From: Saprospiraceae bacterium
GTDB lineage: Bacteria > Bacteroidota > Bacteroidia > Chitinophagales > Saprospiraceae
Length of the DNA: 64,000 nucleotides
NCBI GenBank assembly: GCA_027488935.1
Contig: JAIYAP010000025.1
Span: 50,912 to 114,911 of the forward strand
Direction of reading: 5' to 3'
The notes under the pieces were generated by a model that was not told the DNA's origin, ran no database searches, and worked only from the letters and a program-made list of their open reading frames with translations. A program made the translations under genes and the position numbers. Positions 1-9,396 of the stretch are shown one piece after another. Each line of letters begins with the position of its first letter. The first letter of the stretch is position 1.

Positions 1-684
1 AGGCGCTTCCATCAATTCCAGGGTAGCGCGAATTGCATCGTCCATATAACACATTGGTAAGCGGGTATTTTCACTCAAAAAACAGGTATAAGGCTCGTTG
101 CGCACTGCATAGTGGTAAATATCCACCGCATAATCGGTGGTACCACCCCCCGGCATGCTTTGATATCCCACAATGCCCGGGTAGCGCAGCGAACGCACAT
201 CCAAACCATATCGGTGAAAATAATAATTGGCCCAGTTCTCACCCGCCACCTTACTGATCCCATACACCGTGGCCGGAATGAGCACTTCGGTTTGGGGGGT
301 TAAAGTACGGTCGGCGGATTCGCCAAATACCGCGATAGACGATGGGAAATACACTTTATCCAGTTTGCGTTGGCGCGCCGTTTCCAGCACATTAAACAAA
401 CTGGTCATGTTAATATTCCAGGCCCACATGGGGTCTTTTTCGCCCGTTGCGCTCAAAATGGCCGCCAGGTGGTAAATTTGCGTAATGTTCCATTTTTGCA
501 CCAAGGCATCTAAAGCAGGGCCATCCAAGGCATTTAGGATTTCGGTCGGACCGGCTTGTTGGCCCAAATCGCGCACATCGGTGGCAATAATGTTGTCATT
601 TCCGTACGTCTGGCGTAAAGCGGAGGTCAATACAGCGCCGATTTGGCCGCCGGCGCCGATAATCAAGATACGTGGTGTGGTCAT
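1..684 (-). CDS. NAD-dependent epimerase/dehydratase, L-threonine 3-dehydrogenase-like (5' part)
   Basis: Reading the minus strand from an ATG at 684-682 gives 228 codons without a stop, open at the window edge, so the 3' end is missing. The protein begins MTTPRILIIGAGGQIGAVL, a Rossmann nucleotide-binding motif (GxGGQIG). It continues with YHLAAILS, a serine in PSSIAVFG and the YGISK (YxxxK) active-site motif of extended short-chain dehydrogenases. The later stretch YPGIVGYQSMPGGGTTDYA followed by FLSENTRLPMCYMDDAIRA is what I know from the SDR-type L-threonine 3-dehydrogenases of Bacteroidota. Those enzymes oxidise L-threonine to 2-amino-3-ketobutyrate with NAD+, in the cytoplasm. A related UDP-sugar epimerase is less likely because of the GGGTTDYA motif. 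It is divergent from porU, with a roughly 200-base gap between them. Confidence 0.82.
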   Translation of the reverse strand, partial: MTTPRILIIGAGGQIGAVLTSALRQTYGNDNIIATDVRDLGQQAGPTEILNALDGPALDALVQKWNITQIYHLAAILSATGEKDPMWAWNINMTSLFNVLETARQRKLDKVYFPSSIAVFGESADRTLTPQTEVLIPATVYGISKVAGENWANYYFHRYGLDVRSLRYPGIVGYQSMPGGGTTDYAVDIYHYAVRNEPYTCFLSENTRLPMCYMDDAIRATLELMEAP

Positions 685-890
685 AAATAAATGGTAAGGA
701 CGATTCTGAAGCGGCGAAAGTAAAACAAGCCCGCGAAAAGTATCGTGCCAATTTTATGCATTTCGGTATTTTCTCCTTTGCCATTCGATCTAATTCTTTG
801 TTCATTTGTTCAAGCATTTGCCCTTATGCTTTTTTACGGGCAACCCAAGCGGGCCATCCTGCGCCTTTATCCTTGAAATCTATCCAAGCA

Positions 891-3800
891 ATGAAAGATA
901 TGAAATACTGGTTTATCCTGCTTTTGATCGCTGCCGCCTACGTCCTGCCGGCACAAAACAGCATTACCCTGCAAAAAAACATAGAATGGGAAAGCGCCCC
1001 CCGGATACACACCTTTTCCGATGGCGAAACCCTCGAATCATGGCGCTTCAAGGAAAGTGCCTTCAGCGATGAAACGCCCAGCTTACCCGTTTTTTCCGAG
1101 CGCATCGCCCTGCAGGGTCCATCCGAAATAACGGCTACCCTGATTACAGCCAACTATGAGGTTTTTAACAAAAAAAACAGCGCAGACGAAGCTTTTTTGA
1201 GCGAAAACCTCAACATCAGCACCTTTGTGGAGCAAGAAGGCACGCGGTACTGGGGCCGAGTCCGATTTATCCCTGCCCGCAAATCCGGCAATAAAATCGA
1301 ACGGGTTACCCAATTTACCCTGCAAATCAATATAAAAGCGCTGCCCGTGGGCGCAACGGACCGCGGTGGACCGAATACCTATAACTCGGCCCTGGCAGAC
1401 GGTACCCTATACAAATTTGGCGTTACCGGCTCCAGCATCTATAAATTGGACTATACGTTCCTGAAAACCACCCTGGGCATCAGTAACCTCGACAATATTG
1501 ACCCGCGCAGCATCCGCTTGTACGGCAATGGCGGCAATATGCTATCGGAAAAAAATGTAGACGCCCGCCCCGACGACCTTACCGAAAACGCCATCCAGGT
1601 GGTCGGCGAATCGGATGGCAAATTCGACAGCGGCGATTATATCCTGTTTTATGCCGTTGGCCCCAACCCCTGGGTGTACCGGCCCAGCACAAGCGATCCG
1701 CAATTGGTGGTACGCAAGCATTTATACGACGGCGCAGCCTATTATTTTATTAAAACAGGCGTTCCAGGCACAGGTTTGCGCGTCGGACAGCAAGCAAGCG
1801 TGCCCGCAAGCATCAATACCAGCACCTTCGACGATGTACGCCGCATTGAAGATGAAAAGGTGAATCTGCTCAACTTTTCAGGTACCGGCACCGGTTCAGG
1901 CCGCCGCTGGTTTGGCGATTATTTCTTCCAAACACGGCAGCGCAGCTACGAAATGAACTTCCCCAACCTCGAAGCCAACAGCACCGCCCGCATCAGAGCG
2001 GAGTTTGCCGGAAGAAGTGGCGTTGGACAAACCGTACGCCTGACCGCCGATGCAACCACCTTCAACCGAACCATTTCTGCGGTGAGTGTGAGCAACAATG
2101 AAGCATCGTATGCCGCCAATACGATCTTCACCGGAACGTTTAAACCAGATGGCGATAAAGTAAACCTGAACCTCGAATACCCGGATGTAAGCCAACAAAG
2201 CGAAGGCTGGATCGACTATATAGAAGTAAATGCCCGCCGCCGACTGTTCATGGACGGACAATGGATGGAATTCCGCGATGTACAAACCATCGACCAGGAT
2301 GCCGTGAATTTCATTTTGTCGGGCGTAACGGGTAATGTGACCATCTGGGACCTCACCAACCCACAATTACCGGTACAACAACAATTTACCAACAATAATG
2401 GCGTGGTGAATTTTGGCGCTGCCACCAAAAACATCCTGCGCAACTATATTGCCTACCTCGATAATGCAGCATTCCCCAAACCGGAAGTTGTGTTGGGCAC
2501 GGTTGCCAACCAAAACCTGCATGGCATCGACAATGTAGATATGGTTATCATTTACCACCCTGAATTTGAAAAACAGGCCAATGAACTAGCAGAACACCGC
2601 AAATCCTTCAGCGGCTTGTCGGTGTCTGCCGTGAATGTAAATCAGGTATTTAATGAGTTTTCCTCTGGCGCGAAAGACATCGTGGCGATCCGCGATTTTG
2701 CCCGGATGCTGTTTGAACGCAATCCGAGTAAATTCAAATACCTGTTGTTGTTTGGCGACGGCTCATTCGACCCTAAAAACAACACCAACAGCGCAGATAA
2801 CAAAGACTTTATCCCGGTGTACGAAACACCGGAATCGTTTTCTCCCATTACGGCCTACCCTTCCGACGACTTTTTCGCGCTTCTGAGCCCTGAAGACGGC
2901 GCGAGCATTAAAGGCGGTTTGCTCGACGTGGCGGCAGGGCGCATCATTGCCCGCAATACCACTGATGCGCAAGCCGTAGTGGATAAAATCATCGATTACG
3001 AGAAAAATCCGGCCACTTTGGGCGACTGGCGTCAGCGCTCCCTGTTTATCGCCGACGATGAAGACGGCAATCCGCACATCGACCAGGCCGACAAATTGGC
3101 CATCCAAACGGCCCAAACAGAAAAGTGGTTTAACATCGAAAAAGTATATTTCGATGCTTACCAACAAGTGGCAACTTCTGCCGGTCAGCGCTACCCGGAT
3201 GCCAAAACGGCCATTAACTCCGATGTATTCAAAGGCATGCTGGTGATGAACTACATTGGCCATGGCGGTCCGCGCGGCTGGGCCCAGGAGCGTGTGGTCG
3301 ACAACAACGACATCGCAGGCTGGGAAAACCCCAACCGCTACCCTTTGATCATTACCGCAACCTGTTCTTTTGGCGGATATGACGACTACACAAACCTCAC
3401 CGGCGGCGAACAAGCGCTCATCAAGGTAAAATCCGGGGCAGTAGCCCTCTTTACGACCGTACGGGCGGTGTACATCGACGGCAACGAACGGCTTACCGAT
3501 GCAGTACAAAATGTGCTGTTCAAACGCGAAAACGGCGTGTATAAAACCATCGGCGCGACCCTGCAAGCGGCTAAAAATGCCCCATCTGTATCGGGTGAAG
3601 ACAATGCACGGCGTTTTACCCTGCTGGGCGACCCGGCCATGTACCTGGCCTTGCCTGATTACCGGGTTTCGACCACCAAAATAAATGGCAAATCCATCAC
3701 GCAAGGTCAGCCCGACACCCTGAAAGCCTTGATGCCGGTGGAAATTGAAGGCGTTGTAACCGATACCCTGGGCAATATCTTGAGCAATTTTAACGGAAAA

Positions 3801-4757
3801 GTGAATGTGACCCTGTTTGATAAGGCGCAAAATTTGCAAACCCTTGGACAAGATGCTGGTTCGTATGTACGGACCTTTACGGTGCAACGTAATGTCATTT
3901 TTAAAGGAAGCGCAACTGTTACCAACGGCAATTTTAAAATCAAATTTATCATTCCCAAAGACATCAATTACGCGTTTGGCAAAGGGAAAATCAGTTATTA
4001 TGCGGATAATGGCACCCCATTGGATGCCGCAGGCGCAGAAGACAATTTGATTATTGGCGGCAATGCGAATTTAATTAAAGACGATCAGGCGCCACTCATA
4101 CAGCCTTACCTCAATACCGATGCATTTGTATTTGGTGGCGTGACCAACCTGGATCCAAAAATACTGGTAAAATGCTCGGATGACTATGGCATGAACGTGA
4201 CAGGCGCGAGTTTGGGGCATGATTTGACCGCGGTTTTGGATGGAAACGTGCTGGAAACGGTGGTTTTAAACGATTTTTACCAAAGTGCGCAAGATGATTA
4301 CCGCAGTGGTCAGGCCATTTACCCGTTGCGCAACCTGAGTCCGGGGCGTCATACCTTGTCGGTAAAAGGCTGGGATATTGCCAACAATCCGGGCGTGGGG
4401 TACACCGAATTTGTGGTGGCTGAAGATGGAAAAGTGGCGCTGGACCATGTGCTCAATTATCCGAATCCATTTACGACCAACACCAATTTTCAATTTGACC
4501 ACAACCTGGCCGGACAAGTATTGGATGTGCAGATTAATATATTCAGTGTTTCGGGCAAATTGGTAAAAACCATTTTCCACAGCGCTCCAACTGATGGCTT
4601 CCGGGTAACCGATATCAACTGGAATGGCCGTGATGAGTATGGCGATGTGCTTGCGCGCGGCGTATATGTGTACCGCGTGAAGGTGCGTGGCACGGATGTT
4701 GCGGGTACAAGCGTGACGGCTGAGAGCGATTTTGAAAAATTGGTGATTCTCAAGTAG
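891..4757 (+). CDS. porU: T9SS C-terminal signal peptidase / sortase PorU (C25 gingipain-family)
   Basis: PorU is the cell-surface transpeptidase of the type IX secretion system. It cuts the C-terminal sorting domain from cargo and joins the cargo to anionic lipopolysaccharide. From the ATG at 891 the protein has 1288 residues and starts MKDMKYWFILLLIAAAYVLPAQ, a clear signal peptide; the reading frame is open back to 756, but that extension is not signal-like. The C25 peptidase domain has the catalytic histidine in NYIGHGGPRGW (about H791) and the cysteine in TATCSFGGYD (about C825). The C-terminus, from NYPNPFTTNTNFQF to GVYVYRVKV, resembles a T9SS sorting/FlgD-like domain, as expected for PorU, which itself uses the T9SS. 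porV follows after about 180 bases, an arrangement common in Bacteroidota. ATG 900 is an alternative start. Confidence 0.93.
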   Translation: MKDMKYWFILLLIAAAYVLPAQNSITLQKNIEWESAPRIHTFSDGETLESWRFKESAFSDETPSLPVFSERIALQGPSEITATLITANYEVFNKKNSADEAFLSENLNISTFVEQEGTRYWGRVRFIPARKSGNKIERVTQFTLQINIKALPVGATDRGGPNTYNSALADGTLYKFGVTGSSIYKLDYTFLKTTLGISNLDNIDPRSIRLYGNGGNMLSEKNVDARPDDLTENAIQVVGESDGKFDSGDYILFYAVGPNPWVYRPSTSDPQLVVRKHLYDGAAYYFIKTGVPGTGLRVGQQASVPASINTSTFDDVRRIEDEKVNLLNFSGTGTGSGRRWFGDYFFQTRQRSYEMNFPNLEANSTARIRAEFAGRSGVGQTVRLTADATTFNRTISAVSVSNNEASYAANTIFTGTFKPDGDKVNLNLEYPDVSQQSEGWIDYIEVNARRRLFMDGQWMEFRDVQTIDQDAVNFILSGVTGNVTIWDLTNPQLPVQQQFTNNNGVVNFGAATKNILRNYIAYLDNAAFPKPEVVLGTVANQNLHGIDNVDMVIIYHPEFEKQANELAEHRKSFSGLSVSAVNVNQVFNEFSSGAKDIVAIRDFARMLFERNPSKFKYLLLFGDGSFDPKNNTNSADNKDFIPVYETPESFSPITAYPSDDFFALLSPEDGASIKGGLLDVAAGRIIARNTTDAQAVVDKIIDYEKNPATLGDWRQRSLFIADDEDGNPHIDQADKLAIQTAQTEKWFNIEKVYFDAYQQVATSAGQRYPDAKTAINSDVFKGMLVMNYIGHGGPRGWAQERVVDNNDIAGWENPNRYPLIITATCSFGGYDDYTNLTGGEQALIKVKSGAVALFTTVRAVYIDGNERLTDAVQNVLFKRENGVYKTIGATLQAAKNAPSVSGEDNARRFTLLGDPAMYLALPDYRVSTTKINGKSITQGQPDTLKALMPVEIEGVVTDTLGNILSNFNGKVNVTLFDKAQNLQTLGQDAGSYVRTFTVQRNVIFKGSATVTNGNFKIKFIIPKDINYAFGKGKISYYADNGTPLDAAGAEDNLIIGGNANLIKDDQAPLIQPYLNTDAFVFGGVTNLDPKILVKCSDDYGMNVTGASLGHDLTAVLDGNVLETVVLNDFYQSAQDDYRSGQAIYPLRNLSPGRHTLSVKGWDIANNPGVGYTEFVVAEDGKVALDHVLNYPNPFTTNTNFQFDHNLAGQVLDVQINIFSVSGKLVKTIFHSAPTDGFRVTDINWNGRDEYGDVLARGVYVYRVKVRGTDVAGTSVTAESDFEKLVILK

Positions 4758-4827
4758 TGATTTTTGAGGAGACAGGCAACCCGGTCCTTTCGAAGCGCGT
4801 CATCTTACCACAACACGCAAGAAAAAT

Positions 4828-4848
4828 GTATTTTTGCGTTATCTTTGA
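4828..4848 (+). promoter_or_regulatory. candidate -7 elements upstream of porV
   Basis: Two copies fit the Bacteroidota -7 consensus TAnnTTTG: TATTTTTG at 4829-4836 and TATCTTTG at 4840-4847, about 90 bases before the porV start. No TTG sits at the usual 19-21 base distance, so this is a weak call. The first copy also lies inside a short CGCAA/TTGCG hairpin. Confidence 0.35.
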
Positions 4849-4934
4849 GAAAAACAGACGTAAACCTAACACTGAGGATCAAATCTGGCCTGAAACCGGC
4901 AATTTGAATGATCTTTAAAAAATTTATTGCGCAC

Positions 4935-6167
4935 ATGAAAAATATGTTAAAAAAGGCGCTGCTCTTTTTGGTTTTCACTTCAGCCGCAAACTTTGCGATT
5001 GCTCAAGTATCCGCTAGATGCATTGATGGCCAGGGCTACTCCACAGATCCAGTAACAGGCCAAAGTTTTCCTACCGGCGAGCGCTGTGCCAATGCCGTAA
5101 CCTCCGCGGTTCCTTTTCTGCGCATCACCCCCGATGCCCGCGGCGGCGCGATGGGCGATGTAGGCATAGCCACCTCTGCGGATCCGAACGGTATGCACTA
5201 CAACCAGTCAAAACTGGCATTTGCAGATAAAAACGTAGCGATTTCGGCTACTTATACACCCTGGATGCGCAATTTGGGTTTGACCGACGTGTACCTGGCT
5301 TACCTGTCGGGTTATGTAAAACTGGATAAATTTCAGGCTATCGGTTTCGGATTGCGTTATTTCTCTCTGGGTAGTATCGACTTCACCGACGAAAACGGTC
5401 AATCGCTCGGTAGTGGCAATCCCAATGAATGGGAACTTACCGGCTCCTACTCCCGTAAATTGTCCGATAAGTTTTCGGCAGCCATTGGCGCGAAATTTAT
5501 CTACTCCAACCTTGCCACAGGCCGGGTTGTAGAAGGCAATGAAATCAAACCCGGTATTGCAGGTGCAGCTGATATTTCGATGACGTACAAAACGCCATTG
5601 AAAGTTATCAGCCAAAAAAGCGACCTGACCATTGGCTTGGCCATCACCAACCTGGGTTCTAAAATTACTTACACCAACTCGGTTAACCGCGACTTCCTGC
5701 CCACCAATATGGGCCTCGGCTTTGCATGGCGCGTCAACCTCGACCAATACAATACCTTTACCATCACGTCCGATTTGAACAAATTGCTGGTGCCAACGCC
5801 GCGTCCTGAAATTGATGAAGATGGTAATGGTCGCGCCGACTATAAAGAACTATCGCCTGTTCGCGGCGTATTCACCTCTTTCAGCGATGCCCCCGGCGGA
5901 TTGTCTGAAGAATGGAAAGAGGTTACCAAAAGTATTGGTTTGGAATATTGGTACGACGATCAGTTTGCCATCCGCGCTGGTTACTTCTACGAAAACTACT
6001 CAAAAGGCAACCGCAAATACCTGAGCGTAGGCTTGGGTGTTAAATACAGCATCTTTGGCCTCAACTTCTCTTACCTGGTGCCAACCACCAACAACCGAAA
6101 CCCTTTGGATAATACCTTGCGTTTCTCCTTGTTGTTCGACTTTGATGCTTTGAATGCAGATGAATAA
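4935..6167 (+). CDS. porV: T9SS outer membrane protein PorV (LptO)
   Basis: PorV is an outer-membrane beta-barrel of the FadL type. It binds T9SS cargo leaving the translocon and carries it to PorU, in a complex with PorU, PorQ and PorZ. The start at 4935 gives 410 residues beginning MKNMLKKALLFLVFTSAANFAIAQ, a standard signal peptide; an upstream in-frame ATG at 4908 would add nine residues before it. The mature part has the family signature TSAVPFLRITPDARGGAMGD followed by GIATSADPNGMHYNQSKLAF. It ends with alternating hydrophobic barrel strands and the terminal FSLLFDFDAL. It is encoded just after porU on the same strand, and a strong hairpin with a T-run follows. Confidence 0.93.
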   Translation: MKNMLKKALLFLVFTSAANFAIAQVSARCIDGQGYSTDPVTGQSFPTGERCANAVTSAVPFLRITPDARGGAMGDVGIATSADPNGMHYNQSKLAFADKNVAISATYTPWMRNLGLTDVYLAYLSGYVKLDKFQAIGFGLRYFSLGSIDFTDENGQSLGSGNPNEWELTGSYSRKLSDKFSAAIGAKFIYSNLATGRVVEGNEIKPGIAGAADISMTYKTPLKVISQKSDLTIGLAITNLGSKITYTNSVNRDFLPTNMGLGFAWRVNLDQYNTFTITSDLNKLLVPTPRPEIDEDGNGRADYKELSPVRGVFTSFSDAPGGLSEEWKEVTKSIGLEYWYDDQFAIRAGYFYENYSKGNRKYLSVGLGVKYSIFGLNFSYLVPTTNNRNPLDNTLRFSLLFDFDALNADE

Positions 6168-6190
6168 AACATTCGATATATAAAAAATTG

Positions 6191-6222
6191 AAAAAGAGGT
6201 AGTTGACACTACCTCTTTTTTT
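6191..6222 (+). terminator. intrinsic terminator after porV
   Basis: The perfect hairpin AAAAAGAGGTAGT / ACTACCTCTTTTT with a four-base loop is followed by a run of T. It starts 24 bases after the porV stop. Confidence 0.9.
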
Positions 6223-6235
6223 ATTTAAACTCTCC

Positions 6236-6266
6236 TTGACATTAAGTGTTATTACACTTAAATTTG
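6236..6266 (+). promoter_or_regulatory. promoter with embedded palindromic operator of the MarR gene
   Basis: TTG at 6236-6238, then exactly 20 bases, then TAAATTTG at 6259-6266, matches the Bacteroidota sigma-A promoter (-33 TTG, -7 TAnnTTTG). The spacer and the start of the -7 box form the perfect palindrome TTAAGTGTTATTACACTTAA (6242-6261), a good MarR-dimer operator. A bound repressor would cover the promoter. The expected transcript start falls at about 6271-6273, on or next to the start codon. Confidence 0.75.
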
Positions 6267-6270
6267 CGTC

Positions 6271-6723
6271 ATGAAATTGGAAACCGAATTAAAAAACACC
6301 CGCCCGCTGGCACCACACCCGCGCGCACTCCTGAATATTTTATTTACCGCTAGTTGGCTGGATTGTTTACAAACCCGCCAAATGCGTTCCTTTGGCCTCA
6401 CGCCTCCCCAATACAATATTCTGCGCATTTTGAATGGCAGCGCCCCCAAAGGCTTGTCGGTGCTGGATATTAAAAGCCGAATGATCGACCGCAGCAGCAA
6501 CGTGAGCCGATTGGTGGAAAAACTCAAACAAGCCGACCTGGCAGAACGCATCCCGCACCAGGACGACCGCCGTATGGTCATTGTAACAATTTCGGAAAAA
6601 GGCAAAAAATTGCTCGCCGACATCGAAGCGTCCGGTATTTTTGAAGAAAAAATGCCCGGAAAAGCGCTCACCGAGGCCGAAGCCATGGAACTTGCCCATC
6701 TATTGGATAAATTCAGGGAATAA
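6271..6723 (+). CDS. MarR family transcriptional regulator
   Basis: This is a 150-residue winged-helix DNA-binding protein. The recognition region reads LTPPQYNILRIL, then SVLDIKSRMIDRSSNVSRLVEKL. The wing motif DDRRMVIVTISEKGKKLL follows, with the DxRR signature typical of MarR proteins. Dimerisation helices lie at both ends. It is probably an autorepressor acting on the palindrome overlapping its own promoter. The DUF6069 membrane protein starts 78 bases downstream and may be co-transcribed. The ligand cannot be read from the sequence. Confidence 0.9.
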   Translation: MKLETELKNTRPLAPHPRALLNILFTASWLDCLQTRQMRSFGLTPPQYNILRILNGSAPKGLSVLDIKSRMIDRSSNVSRLVEKLKQADLAERIPHQDDRRMVIVTISEKGKKLLADIEASGIFEEKMPGKALTEAEAMELAHLLDKFRE

Positions 6724-6801
6724 GTCCCTTTTTTTGCCTAAAAAGATGTTTTAACACTAAAAATTAATACCCTCAACGTTCAACCTTTTAAAAATTGCCT
6801 T

Positions 6802-7206
6802 ATGTCTACACCCGTTTCTACTTCCACTGTTTTAATTGCTGCCGCCAAAGCCATTGGCCTGGCCGTTGTCATTAATTCCATCCTGTTTTTTGCCCTTTTT
6901 ACCTTTAAAATCATTGATCCAAGGTTCGGTATCGGTCCAAACCACGATCAAACCATCACCATTTTACCCGTGATATTCAGTACCATTTTACCTAGCATAA
7001 TTGGTCTGGTGATTTTCCTGTTGCTCCTGCGCTATTCCTCTGAGCCTGTAAAAATATTTACCTGGGTGGTCCTTGCAGTATTTGTGATCACCCTGGGCAA
7101 CCCGTTTTTTGCCGGTATCCCAACCGTGATGGCACTTGGCCTTGACTTATTGCACATTGCACCTGCTTATCTGTTGTGGTCGTTCCTGACCAAAACAATC
7201 AAGTAA
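6802..7206 (+). CDS. DUF6069-like four-helix membrane protein
   Basis: This is a 134-residue, very hydrophobic protein with four predicted membrane segments: roughly residues 10-34, 50-72, 80-102 and 106-128. A polar loop (DPRFGIGPNHDQT) lies between the first two. The layout fits the DUF6069 family of small bacterial membrane proteins of unknown function. It follows the MarR gene on the same strand and ends just before a strong terminator, so the two probably form one regulated unit. No catalytic residues are visible. Confidence 0.65.
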   Translation: MSTPVSTSTVLIAAAKAIGLAVVINSILFFALFTFKIIDPRFGIGPNHDQTITILPVIFSTILPSIIGLVIFLLLLRYSSEPVKIFTWVVLAVFVITLGNPFFAGIPTVMALGLDLLHIAPAYLLWSFLTKTIK

Positions 7207-7229
7207 TTTTGTTGTTATACTTATGCTTG

Positions 7230-7278
7230 CTGCGTAATAGTGGAACTTCGGTGCCGCTATTACGCAGTTCGTTTTTAT
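7230..7278 (+). terminator. intrinsic terminator after the DUF6069 gene
   Basis: CTGCGTAATAGTGG pairs with CCGCTATTACGCAG (7230-7267) and is followed by GTTTTTAT. Confidence 0.8.
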
Positions 7279-7484
7279 ACAGGCAGGTAAAGTGTGGATA
7301 ACTTATTTTGGCCATACCCTATAGATGGTACATATTTGCCCCATGTAATCCGCATACCGCCGATGGACGTTACTTGGCATTCGTTTTGCCTATGGCAACC
7401 CCAAACCGCTCATCCAAATAATTGCGTATGACATTTGCAAGCGCCGCAGCCAGCGGAACGCATTCTTCAGGAATAACTGCTTCC

Positions 7485-8552
7485 ATGCTTACCCTCGAAC
7501 TCTTTACCCCCCAGGACGACGACCGTACCGTGTACATTGCCGGCAACTTCAACGACTGGACGGCCCGCGATGCACGTTATGAGATGAAACGGGTGCGGGA
7601 AGGCCATTATCGATTTACGTTTCCGCAATCTTTTCCACGGAATATGGTGCTGGAATATAAATACACCAAAGGCGGCTGGGAAGGAGAAGAACTCGGATAT
7701 GATGGTTTTCCGCCCTCCAACCGGCACATAGAACACCCGCGCGGCAATGTGAGTGACCTCGTCCCCCAGTGGAAACAACACAGCGGCACGTACAACCCGA
7801 TGTATTTTCCTGAAATACAGATTGTAGCAAAACGCTTCAACGTGCCGCAATTGCGCCGCCGTCGCCGAATTTCCATCTTGCTGCCCTGGAACTACAAAAC
7901 CAGCGGCAAACGCTATCCGGTGTTGTATTTGCAGGATGGACAAAATTTGTTTGAAGACGATGCTCCTTTCGGCACCTGGGGGGTGGATAAACAATTGGCG
8001 GCCTTAGCGCAACAAGGCAAAGGAGAAGTCATCGTGGTGGCCATCGATCACGGTGGTAAAGAACGTATTCGCGAGTTTATGCCCTACGATACCCACAAAT
8101 GGGGCGATGGATTGGGCCGCGATTATGCCCAATTCCTGGCCGAAACCCTCAAGCCTTACATTGATAAAAACTTCCGTACCCTCGCCGGGCGCGAACATAC
8201 CGGCATTGGTGGCAGCAGCATGGGCGGACTGATCAGCATCTTTGCGGGCATGTTATTTCCGCAGGTGTTTTCAAAATACATGATTTTTTCGCCTTCTTTG
8301 TGGGTTTCTCCCCGGATTTATACCGATTCGGAGCATTTTTCCAAATTGCCGGAAACCAAAGTGTACCTGTACGTAGGCGAGCGCGAGGGCTCCAATACGG
8401 TTAACAACGTCAAAAAATTCAAAGACGCGGTAGAAAAACGCGGTATGCCCGCGGGCGCTTTGCAGGTTCGGCTGGAAGTAGATCCCATGGGCCTCCACAA
8501 CGAAGGGCGCTGGGGCAAAGAGTTTCCGAAAGCGATGAACTGGTTGTATTAA
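7485..8552 (+). CDS. esterase-D/enterochelin-esterase-like alpha/beta hydrolase with N-terminal CBM48-like domain
   Basis: From the ATG at 7485 the protein has 355 residues. Residues 1-95 resemble the glycogen-binding CBM48/AMPK fold (LFTPQDDDRTVYIAGNFNDW, later YRFTFP and LEYKYTKGGWE). The rest is a putative esterase: YLQDGQNLF, then the nucleophile elbow GGSSMGG with Ser245, and a late histidine in GLHNEGRW. Such proteins are serine hydrolases related to Fes/esterase D; the substrate is unknown. No signal peptide is visible, so it probably acts in the cytoplasm. The frame extends up to 7422, but those 21 residues lie outside the CBM48-like fold, so I chose 7485. The CDGSH gene follows after 35 bases. 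Confidence 0.8.
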   Translation: MLTLELFTPQDDDRTVYIAGNFNDWTARDARYEMKRVREGHYRFTFPQSFPRNMVLEYKYTKGGWEGEELGYDGFPPSNRHIEHPRGNVSDLVPQWKQHSGTYNPMYFPEIQIVAKRFNVPQLRRRRRISILLPWNYKTSGKRYPVLYLQDGQNLFEDDAPFGTWGVDKQLAALAQQGKGEVIVVAIDHGGKERIREFMPYDTHKWGDGLGRDYAQFLAETLKPYIDKNFRTLAGREHTGIGGSSMGGLISIFAGMLFPQVFSKYMIFSPSLWVSPRIYTDSEHFSKLPETKVYLYVGEREGSNTVNNVKKFKDAVEKRGMPAGALQVRLEVDPMGLHNEGRWGKEFPKAMNWLY

Positions 8553-8587
8553 AACTCCTTACCTTGCCGGAAATTAAACATTACATC

Positions 8588-8812
8588 ATGTCTACCACAA
8601 AAATTACGGTAAATTCCAACGGATCCCTCAAAGTAGAAGGCGATTTTGTCATTGTAGATCCACAAGGCAACGAATACGGATTGCAAGGCCGCACCACCCT
8701 GGGCCTGTGCCGCTGCGGGTTGTCGAAAAACAAACCTTTTTGCGACGGTGCGCACAATGGCCATTTGGACCATCAGGCGGTTGCATTTGATTTGCCTCCT
8801 AAAAAGGTGTAA
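8588..8812 (+). CDS. CDGSH iron-sulfur domain protein
   Basis: This is a 74-residue protein with the CDGSH signature CRCGLSKNKPFCDGAH. Three cysteines and one histidine bind a labile 2Fe-2S cluster, as in mitoNEET-type proteins. The N-terminal strands (ITVNSNGSLKVEGDFVIVD) are typical of bacterial single-CDGSH proteins. The start at 8588 (MSTTK) is preferred over the in-frame ATG at 8564. The DUF1415 gene starts 11 bases after the stop, which suggests co-transcription. A redox or cluster-transfer role is inferred from the family. Confidence 0.9.
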   Translation: MSTTKITVNSNGSLKVEGDFVIVDPQGNEYGLQGRTTLGLCRCGLSKNKPFCDGAHNGHLDHQAVAFDLPPKKV

Positions 8813-8823
8813 TTCCAACACCT

Positions 8824-9378
8824 ATGACTTCCTCCACCGTCATTGCCCAAACCAGTCAATGGATCAACTCCGTGGTCATTGGCTGCAATTTTTGTCCGTT
8901 TGCGGCAAAAGCCATGCTGCGCAAAAGCATCCGTTATGTTGTTTTATCGGATGCTACCCTAAAAAGCGCCCTTTCGGCGGTGGAGGAAGAATTGCGCTAT
9001 TTGGATGAATCTCCGGACATTGAAACCACCCTGCTCATCTTTCCCGGGCAATTTCCTGATTTTATAGATTACCTGGATTTGGTTGAAATGGCCGAAGATT
9101 TATCCATAGAATTGGATTATGAGGGTATCTATCAGCTTGCCAGTTTCCACCCAGCCTATTGTTTTGCCGGCGCCACCGACGATGATCCGGCCAATTACAC
9201 CAACCGCTCCCCGTATCCGATGCTGCATTTGTTGCGCGAGGATAGTATTACCAAGGCGGTGCGGCATTTTATGGATCCAGAAGGCATTCCGGAGCGGAAT
9301 ATTGCCTTTGCGCAGGAAAAGGGTTTGGCTTATATGGAATTGTTGCGGCTGGCTTGTTTGGAGGTGGTTGGGGCATAG
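8824..9378 (+). CDS. DUF1415 domain protein
   Basis: This is a 184-residue soluble protein matching DUF1415: an opening helix with W.N.VVIGCNFCPFA, a middle DIETTLLIFPGQFPDF, then YQLASFHPAYCFAG and NRSPYPMLHLLRE. The conserved cysteine in NFCPFA and the FHP motif suggest a binding or redox site, but the function of the family is unknown to me. It sits 11 bases after the CDGSH gene on the same strand. Confidence 0.85.
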   Translation: MTSSTVIAQTSQWINSVVIGCNFCPFAAKAMLRKSIRYVVLSDATLKSALSAVEEELRYLDESPDIETTLLIFPGQFPDFIDYLDLVEMAEDLSIELDYEGIYQLASFHPAYCFAGATDDDPANYTNRSPYPMLHLLREDSITKAVRHFMDPEGIPERNIAFAQEKGLAYMELLRLACLEVVGA

Positions 9379-9396
9379 GAGGAAGACACCCATTAC

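Noticed and set aside
2763..3887. 374-codon minus-strand open frame inside porU
   Set aside because: It lies wholly within the well-supported PorU frame, its composition is that of an antisense shadow, and it shows no family motif.
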